A stretch of DNA of 11,638 bases from Candidatus Hodarchaeota archaeon (GTDB lineage Archaea > Asgardarchaeota > Heimdallarchaeia > Hodarchaeales > YT1-057), in assembly GCA_016839955.1 (NCBI GenBank), contig JAEOTI010000606.1, positions 1 to 11,638 of the forward strand, given 5' to 3'. The notes beneath the pieces are model-generated. The model saw nothing but the letters and a program-made list of their open reading frames with translations, did not search any database and was not told where the DNA came from. This document shows positions 7,582 to 11,638 of the stretch, in pieces (the stretch's first letter is position 1; the number at the start of each line of letters is the position of its first letter). The translations under genes were made by a program, and so were the position numbers.

Positions 7582-8610
7582 ATGTCGAAAAATCGTCAAA
7601 CAAACGTTTTATTCATTTGGGATGTTCGAGATGAACTAAAGAAGTATCTTCAACAAGGAGTATCTCAATATCCTGAAGTGAATCTAATTTTCCCTGAAAA
7701 AATCACAGATGATGAATTCTTAGGTCTTGCACAGGATGTTAATATTATAGTTGGTTGGAGACCATCAAAAGAACTGTTACTCCAAGCAAAAAAAGCAAAT
7801 CTTTTCATTAATCCGGGTGCAGGGATTCAACACTTGATTGGTTTGTTTAAAGAGGTTAATCGAATTCATCCAATCTCTTTAGTGAATGGGCATGGAAACT
7901 CTTACTTCACAGCACAACATGTCGTTGCTCTATTACTTTCATTAACAAACAAAGTTATTCCACATCATAATTGGATGATTGAGGGAGAATGGCGAAAAGG
8001 TGACTCTGATGCACAGACAATTCCTCTTAGATATCGTAAAATTGGATTATTAGGATATGGGGCTGTAAATCAAAAGGTCCATCAGTTTCTATCAGGATTT
8101 GATGTCGAATTTGCTATCTTAAGGCGAAATTGGGATAAAAATACAGTTAAAATTATTGATGCAGTAAAAAAATTTTCATATACCGATTTACATCCCTTTC
8201 TTGAGGAAATTGATATTTTAATCGTGGGAGTCCCCATAACCTCAGAAACAAAAAATCTAATTAAATCAGAAGAATTGAGACTGTTAGGTCCTGAAGGATT
8301 GGTCATGAATATATCCAGAGGACCTGTGATTGAGGAAGAAAGCTTATTTCTTGCTTTAAAAGAAAAAACTATCAAAGGAGCCGCCATCGATGTTTGGTAT
8401 GATTATCAGCCAGCACCAGATACTCAGGGTAAAAAATACCCCTACTCTTATCCGTTCCATACCCTTGATAATGTGGTTCTGTCTCCTCATAGAGGAGCGT
8501 CTCCGATGGATGATCTCCAAAGATGGGATGAAGTAATTGAAAATATTTCTAGATTTACTCAAGGGAGACAAGATTTTCTTAACCTAGTGGATCTTGATTT
8601 AGAATATTGA
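7582..8610 (+). CDS. D-isomer-specific 2-hydroxyacid dehydrogenase
   Basis: The product (342 residues) is a member of the D-2-hydroxyacid dehydrogenase superfamily, which interconverts 2-oxoacids and D-2-hydroxyacids with NAD(P)H in the cytosol. The Rossmann segment is IGLLGYGAVN (154-163); the third glycine of GxGxxG is Asn. The second strand ends ILRRN, with R181-R182 where NAD-specific members have Asp, suggesting NADP(H). NISRGPV supplies the substrate-binding Arg (R246) and SPHRGAS the catalytic His (H303). The usual catalytic Glu region reads DVWYDYQPAP, so Gln or Asp occupies the acid position, somewhat like formate dehydrogenase. Overall length and the SPH motif fit general 2-hydroxyacid dehydrogenases better. 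ATG 7582 is chosen because GGTGG precedes it by four bases; ATG 7564 would add six residues. It is the first gene of a plus-strand unit, with the aldo/keto reductase 38 bases downstream. Confidence 0.88.
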   Translation: MSKNRQTNVLFIWDVRDELKKYLQQGVSQYPEVNLIFPEKITDDEFLGLAQDVNIIVGWRPSKELLLQAKKANLFINPGAGIQHLIGLFKEVNRIHPISLVNGHGNSYFTAQHVVALLLSLTNKVIPHHNWMIEGEWRKGDSDAQTIPLRYRKIGLLGYGAVNQKVHQFLSGFDVEFAILRRNWDKNTVKIIDAVKKFSYTDLHPFLEEIDILIVGVPITSETKNLIKSEELRLLGPEGLVMNISRGPVIEEESLFLALKEKTIKGAAIDVWYDYQPAPDTQGKKYPYSYPFHTLDNVVLSPHRGASPMDDLQRWDEVIENISRFTQGRQDFLNLVDLDLEY

Positions 8611-8648
8611 GCAAATGATCGTTTTCAATTTATGGATGTAGAATTCTA

Positions 8649-9632
8649 ATGAAATACACGATACTTGGAAAAACAGGTCTTGAAGTTTCAAGAATTTGCT
8701 TAGGTATGATGTCTTATGGGAATCTACAGGATTGGTTTCTCGAAATCGATGAAGCCCGACCTTTAGTCAAAAAAGCATTAGATTTAGGTGTCAATTTTTT
8801 TGATACAGCGAACGTATATTCTAGTGGTCGTTCAGAAGAGATAACTGGTGAATTATTGAAAGAGTACAGAGATGAAGTGGTTATTGCTACAAAGGTTTTT
8901 TTTCCATTAACTGGGTTTGAAAAGAAAGCGAAACCTAATCAAAGTGGCCTATCTCGTTATCACATTGTTCGAGCGATTAACAATTCCTTGAAACGACTCC
9001 AAACCAATTTTATAGACTTGTATCAAATTCATCGCCTTGACCCGCGTCTTCCAATAGAAGAAATCTTACGATCATTGAATCTTATGATTGATCAAGGGAA
9101 AACACTTCATATCGGTGCTAGTTCGATGTTTGCGTGGCAGTTTGCAAAAAGCTTGTGGATGGCTGAACGTTATGGTTTTGAACCCTTTAGAACGATGCAG
9201 AACCATTATAATTTAGTATATCGAGAAGAAGAAAGAGAAATGATTCCCCTTTGTAAAGATCAAGGAATTGGAATTATTCCTTGGTCACCTTTAGGAAGGG
9301 GTTTCCTTAGTGGGAAATATAAACGTTCAGAACCTCCTGATTCCATAAGAGCCTGTTCTGATAAATATTTAACACAACGTTATTTCACTCCAGATGATTT
9401 TGACGTAGTAGAGCAGGTCGTGGAGGTTGCAAGGGAAAAAGCTGTTACTCCTGCTCAAATTGCATTAGCTTGGTTATTCTCGAAAGATTATATTACTGCA
9501 CCTATCTTAGGGGCAACAAAAATTGAGCATCTGGAGCAAGCTGTGGAAGCATTAGAGATACAACTCTCTAGTGAAGAAATTAAACGTCTAGAAGAGCCCT
9601 ATAAAATTCATTCTGTTTTAGGTCATTCATAG
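8649..9632 (+). CDS. Aldo/keto reductase (potassium-channel-beta-like subfamily)
   Basis: This is a 327-residue NADPH-dependent carbonyl reductase with a TIM-barrel fold, close in pattern to the YajO/Kv-beta group of aldo/keto reductases. The start MKYTILGKTGLEVSRICLG is classical. The catalytic tetrad is complete: D52 and Y57 in FFDTANVYSSG, K82 in ATKVFF, and H128 in LYQIHRLD. WSPLGRGFLSGKY (212-224) and PILGATKIEHLEQ (285-297) are the conserved C-terminal cofactor-binding segments that hold the 2'-phosphate of NADPH. Length is normal for the family. It lies 38 bases after the 2-hydroxyacid dehydrogenase and 27 bases before the next gene, so the three are likely one transcript. The shared redox chemistry of the first two suggests related oxo or hydroxy substrates, but the physiological substrate is not readable. 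Confidence 0.92.
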   Translation: MKYTILGKTGLEVSRICLGMMSYGNLQDWFLEIDEARPLVKKALDLGVNFFDTANVYSSGRSEEITGELLKEYRDEVVIATKVFFPLTGFEKKAKPNQSGLSRYHIVRAINNSLKRLQTNFIDLYQIHRLDPRLPIEEILRSLNLMIDQGKTLHIGASSMFAWQFAKSLWMAERYGFEPFRTMQNHYNLVYREEEREMIPLCKDQGIGIIPWSPLGRGFLSGKYKRSEPPDSIRACSDKYLTQRYFTPDDFDVVEQVVEVAREKAVTPAQIALAWLFSKDYITAPILGATKIEHLEQAVEALEIQLSSEEIKRLEEPYKIHSVLGHS

Positions 9633-9659
9633 TCTTGAAAATCAGGAAGTATTGTCATT

Positions 9660-10157
9660 ATGGATGAAATTGGTTTTCAAACTTATCTGAAGAGACAGAA
9701 AAAACCCCAAGGTACAATAGATCAGTATATTAGACTCGCAAAAGAATTCAATAGTTACTTACTCAAAAAAGAAAAGAGAAATCTAGATGATGCTATACCA
9801 GAAGATCTAAACTATTATTATAACCAATTAAAGGAAGAACTAAAGCAACCAGTGGTAAATAGATATCTGTGGAGTTTGCTTACATATTATCGATATAAGG
9901 AAGCAGATTTACTCTATTGTGTAGTAAACGACATTCTTGGACAATCTTACCTAGAGAAGTATAAATTAAGAGATTTCGACGGAATAGAGCAAGAAGTAAT
10001 CAAAAAACTATCTTCAAATGGTGTAAAAACAGCAAGACAGTTACTGGATTGTGGGAAAAGTCAAAAAGAAAGAGAATTAATAGCAAATAAGTGCAATGTT
10101 CCAAATAAAACTATTTTAGAACTTGTCAAACTATCAGATTTGGTGAGAATCGTTTGA
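9660..10157 (+). CDS. SAM-like (integrase N-terminal type) domain fused to DUF4332-type HhH module
   Basis: This 165-residue protein has two recognisable parts. Residues about 3-80 resemble the SAM-like core-binding domain at the N-terminus of tyrosine recombinases (FQTYLKRQKKPQGTIDQY, then a second helix pair with VVNRYLWSLLTYYRY). The catalytic domain with its R-H-R-Y residues is absent and no frame continues it. Residues about 101-165 match the DUF4332 helix-hairpin-helix pattern: LRDFDGI, KKLSSNGVKTARQLLDCG, ELIANKCNVP and a final KLSDLVRIV. DUF4332 proteins often carry a second copy; only one is present here. Both parts bind DNA in other proteins, so DNA binding without recombination is inferred. 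It is the last gene of the dehydrogenase/reductase unit (27-base gap). AGGA lies about 12 bases before the ATG. The stop codon falls within a strong hairpin. Confidence 0.78.
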   Translation: MDEIGFQTYLKRQKKPQGTIDQYIRLAKEFNSYLLKKEKRNLDDAIPEDLNYYYNQLKEELKQPVVNRYLWSLLTYYRYKEADLLYCVVNDILGQSYLEKYKLRDFDGIEQEVIKKLSSNGVKTARQLLDCGKSQKERELIANKCNVPNKTILELVKLSDLVRIV

Positions 10158-10184
10158 ATAAAATTGACTTCTATTCGAACGATT
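10148..10184 (+). terminator. Hairpin across the stop codon; possible terminator between convergent genes
   Basis: AATCGTTTGAATA (10148-10160) pairs with TATTCGAACGATT (10172-10184) in a 13-bp stem with one G-U wobble and an 11-base loop. The stem includes the TGA stop (10155-10157) of the SAM/DUF4332 gene. No long T-run follows directly, and archaeal terminators usually rely on T-tracts, so the terminator role is tentative. It could instead stabilise the mRNA end. Confidence 0.35.
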
Positions 10185-10237
10185 TCTACACTTACTGAAG
10201 CTGCTCATACCGTTCTATTTGATTTATGCATTTATGA

Positions 10238-10253
10238 TCAAATATTATCAAAT
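10238..10253 (+). repeat. Left arm of a 16-bp perfect inverted repeat
   Basis: TCAAATATTATCAAAT is the exact reverse complement of 10446-10461. The two arms flank the tnpB-tail/structured RNA island, spanning about 224 bp in total. They could be terminal inverted repeats of a small non-autonomous element or the outer stem of a transcript. AT-rich composition raises the chance of coincidence, but 16 exact bases within about 460 is unlikely. Confidence 0.5.
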
Positions 10254-10261
10254 ATATCTAA

Positions 10262-10374
10262 CCAACTGCTACAAATTTCCTGCTTCCTTGAGACAACCTT
10301 CCACAGAAGGTCTAACGATCTCTCCACAAGCGTTTAATGTCTCCGGGGAACTCCCGGCGACAGAAGGTTTCACA
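10262..10374 (-). ncRNA. Candidate orphan omega RNA (TnpB guide scaffold)
   Basis: This stretch is clearly GC-richer than its surroundings and is strongly foldable. Read on the minus strand it contains a hairpin at 10361-10339 (GTC and CCGGG stems around GAACT in plus orientation), then ACCTTC-TGTG-GAAGGT at 10311-10296, which extends through AGAC/GTCT at 10313-10310 and 10294-10291 with a three-base bulge. The first AACCTTC (10369-10363) can also pair with the same GAAGGTT (10301-10295), giving a competing long-range stem. In IS200/IS605 elements the omega (reRNA) scaffold overlaps the 3' end of tnpB, which is exactly the part kept here. TTTAAA at 10398-10403 is correctly placed for a minus-strand start near 10374. 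Expression and the guide boundary are inferred; any guide would follow downstream, below 10262. Confidence 0.42.
10269..10373 (-). pseudogene. tnpB: Relic of an IS200/IS605-type tnpB 3' end
   Basis: On the minus strand, codons from 10373 to the TAG at 10271-10269 encode 34 residues that include LNACGEIVRPS, VEGC and a final KEAGNL. This 'ACGE-VRPS...KEAG' tail is characteristic of the variable C-terminus of archaeal TnpB proteins, after the zinc ribbon. Further upstream in the same frame an in-frame stop occurs at 10409-10407. I find no trace of the RuvC motifs or of the Cys-x-x-Cys zinc ribbon in the gap, so over 90 percent of the gene is gone. It has no plausible start of its own. This identification comes from pattern memory of TnpB tails and was not checked by search. 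Confidence 0.55.
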
Positions 10375-10397
10375 TGATAATCAAAGTGATTCTTGTT

Positions 10398-10403
10398 TTT
10401 AAA
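10398..10403 (-). promoter_or_regulatory. TATA-like element upstream of the structured RNA
   Basis: TTTAAA, preceded on the minus strand by GAGGG, lies about 25 bp before 10374, the 5' edge of the structured tnpB-tail island. That is the normal TATA-to-start distance in archaea. In AT-rich DNA such a hexamer is common, so this is weak evidence for an independent transcript. Confidence 0.3.
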
Positions 10404-10445
10404 CCCTCAAAACAGAGAGGTAAGTAAATGTTCAGTCTATGAAAG

Positions 10446-10461
10446 ATTTGATAATATTTGA
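10446..10461 (+). repeat. Right arm of a 16-bp perfect inverted repeat
   Basis: ATTTGATAATATTTGA is the inverted partner of 10238-10253. The sequence from here to 10614 is AT-rich, with no reading frame, no further hairpin of note and no tRNA-like arms; I see nothing else in it. Confidence 0.5.
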
Positions 10462-10614
10462 CTATATTTGTCTATAAATATTACTACAATTGTCAACTCT
10501 GCTTTTAGCAAAATATTTAGAAAGGATAATCGATTACTGAATGGTTTTTTTCTTCATAAAACTTAATAATCTTTTGAATATGAATAACTAGTTTAGTATA
10601 ATTATCTTTAGAAT

Positions 10615-11334
10615 CTAGCTGTCCGTCGGAGCGATTTCTGAGAGTAATTTTTGGTTTGCATTTACAAATTTGTGACCAATCCCCGGAAGGGCTTTAAGAG
10701 GACCATCAATCCCTTTAGGATTGTTAGTGCGAGTATAGAGAATTTTTGTCTCCCGTATTGCTTGAAAGACTTTTTCAGGTGTCTCAAATGCTTCTAATAA
10801 TCGTTCTGCAGTCTTAATCCCTGTAAGTTTTAAACCTTCTAAAAGAAACACTTGACGTTCTTGAAACGTCATATTTTTTGGTGCACTCCGTGCTAAGAGG
10901 GGATGCCTATCTTCGATCTGTTCTCGATAAGCAAGGCGATGCAAAGTTAATGCAGTATCTTTCTGGTCAATTGTAGGAATTATTCTGATTCCAAGATTAC
11001 GAGTAAGATATACTAGTGCTCCATAGACTGCTGCAGGATCAATCCCCGACGAAGTGAAAGCGCTAGGGAAATTTTCCAATATGAGATAAGGAATTTCGTA
11101 AGTATTCGCTAATCGAATGCATTCATCAAGTAAACGATTATCTTTTGATGTTAGAGACGAGACAAAATCGCTTCCTGTCTTCCGTTCCACTCCAATCCGG
11201 GATGAAATTACATAATCAGCCACATCAAGGGTTTTTTTTTCAACTGTTGCTTCATGGACTTCTCGGAGTCGTTGTCGGATGCTGAGAGGATCACGATTGT
11301 CAGCAAGGATGTGAACAACTCTATTTTCATTCAT
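10615..11334 (-). CDS. xpf: XPF/ERCC4-family structure-specific endonuclease (stand-alone archaeal form)
   Basis: This 239-residue nuclease is expected to cut branched DNA (3' flaps, forks) during repair and replication-fork processing, as a homodimer. The ERCC4 nuclease domain occupies about 6-140. ILADNRD gives D12, LDVADYV the next acidic residues (D37, D40), and GVERKTGSDF the diagnostic ERK-x-x-x-D core (E50, R51, K52, D56). The tandem helix-hairpin-helix region follows: LEGLKLTGIKTAERLLEAF (165-183) and ALPGIGHKF (215-223). No helicase domain precedes it, unlike Hef. The C-terminus (SEIAPTDS) shows no convincing PCNA-binding motif, although crenarchaeal XPF uses one. TGAGGA six bases upstream supports the ATG at 11334. 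The gene begins 18 bases after the HAD phosphatase stop, suggesting one transcript. It converges with the SAM/DUF4332 gene. Confidence 0.92.
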   Translation of the reverse strand: MNENRVVHILADNRDPLSIRQRLREVHEATVEKKTLDVADYVISSRIGVERKTGSDFVSSLTSKDNRLLDECIRLANTYEIPYLILENFPSAFTSSGIDPAAVYGALVYLTRNLGIRIIPTIDQKDTALTLHRLAYREQIEDRHPLLARSAPKNMTFQERQVFLLEGLKLTGIKTAERLLEAFETPEKVFQAIRETKILYTRTNNPKGIDGPLKALPGIGHKFVNANQKLLSEIAPTDS

Positions 11335-11340
11335 AATTCG

Positions 11341-11346
11341 TCCTCA
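11341..11346 (-). promoter_or_regulatory. Ribosome binding site of the XPF nuclease gene
   Basis: TGAGGA on the minus strand lies six bases before the ATG at 11334, inside the 18-base gap after the HAD gene stop. It is the strongest Shine-Dalgarno motif in the window and fixes the nuclease start within an operon. Confidence 0.7.
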
Positions 11347-11352
11347 AGAGTC

Positions 11353-11638
11353 TTATAGGTTATTGATAGCTGTATATTCTTTCGAAGCTAATTTTGTTAA
11401 TACTTCGCTAAATGATTCAAATTCAACGAATGGTATTTTTTTGCTTCTGCATAGTTCTACTAATTTTGAATTTCGGACAACAAAAACAAAATCTGAACTT
11501 TTAACCCCACCAAAATCAGAAAGTCCGTCACCAATGTAAATAACTTGGTTTCCTTGGCGTTTGTAGAATCCTACTAAATCATGTTTGAAATCTTCTGATG
11601 AAGAGTCAATTATATCTGGGAAATGTAATTTTATTCCA
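11353..11638 (-). CDS. HAD-IB family phosphatase, C-terminal part (MtnX/SerB-like)
   Basis: The frame is open from the window edge to the TAA at 11355-11353 and gives the last 94 residues of a protein whose start lies outside. VIYIGDGLSDFGGVKSSDFV contains HAD motif IV (GDG-x-SD), whose acidic residues bind the Mg2+ needed for phosphoryl transfer. The following VFVVRNSKLVELC and the KKIPFVEFESFSEVL tail are typical of the HAD-IB group that includes phosphoserine phosphatase and the methionine-salvage phosphatase MtnX. The catalytic DxD motif I should lie upstream and cannot be checked, so the substrate remains open. The gene runs directly into the XPF nuclease gene with an 18-base gap, though no functional link between the two is obvious. 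Confidence 0.82.
   Translation of the reverse strand, partial: GIKLHFPDIIDSSSEDFKHDLVGFYKRQGNQVIYIGDGLSDFGGVKSSDFVFVVRNSKLVELCRSKKIPFVEFESFSEVLTKLASKEYTAINNL

Noticed and set aside
8082..8571. Two minus-strand frames inside the 2-hydroxyacid dehydrogenase
   Set aside because: They are antisense to well-conserved motifs and show no family pattern.
10262..10374. tRNA or RNase P RNA
   Set aside because: No T-arm GTTCGAATC-like sequence, acceptor stem or CCA is present, and the RNase P conserved blocks are missing.
10159..10377. Plus-strand open frame through the structured island ending at a TGA near 10377
   Set aside because: It has no good start, the upstream part is low-complexity, and the minus-strand reading gives a much more convincing TnpB-type tail; the plus frame is a shadow of it.
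1..11638. CRISPR array or tandem repeat block
   Set aside because: No regularly spaced direct repeats of 20 bases or more were found anywhere in the window.

Overview
The window reads as AT-rich archaeal chromosome, probably from an uncultivated lineage. The best lineage marker is the stand-alone XPF/ERCC4 nuclease with a helix-hairpin-helix tail and no helicase. That form is typical of TACK and Asgard archaea, whereas Euryarchaeota usually carry the helicase-fused Hef. Two large proteins of no recognised family and a DUF4332-type fusion fit an Asgard-like genome, but this assignment is inference. Several genes have Shine-Dalgarno-like AGGA or GGTG motifs, so leadered translation is in use.

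Layout. Positions 132-3112 (minus) hold a two-gene unit: a 647-residue protein of unknown function followed by a VAT1-like zinc-free quinone oxidoreductase. A divergent regulatory gap with two perfect palindromes separates it from a serine racemase/threonine dehydratase-type PLP enzyme (plus, ending at 4276). This gene converges on a 1061-residue protein (4293-7478, minus) with an N-terminal GNAT acetyltransferase and about 900 residues of mostly beta-rich sequence. A second divergent gap starts a plus-strand unit: a 2-hydroxyacid dehydrogenase, an aldo/keto reductase, and a small protein joining a recombinase-type SAM-like DNA-binding domain to a DUF4332-type helix-hairpin-helix module. At the right edge a minus-strand unit holds the 3' end of a HAD-IB phosphatase, then the XPF nuclease.

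The most interesting stretch is the 457-bp gap between convergent genes (10158-10614). It holds a compact, GC-richer island. Read on the minus strand, it encodes the characteristic C-terminal tail of an IS200/IS605-type TnpB and folds into nested hairpins. The rest of tnpB is gone, so what remains corresponds to the part that normally carries the omega (reRNA) guide scaffold. A TATA-like TTTAAA lies about 25 bp upstream, and a perfect 16-bp inverted repeat flanks the island. It may be a dead transposon stub, a MITE-like derivative, or a retained orphan guide RNA.

Most protein-coding genes are metabolic oxidoreductases and a PLP enzyme acting on hydroxy- and amino-acids or carbonyls. There is no clear single pathway. 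The DNA-binding small protein and the XPF nuclease point to DNA transactions on the right side.
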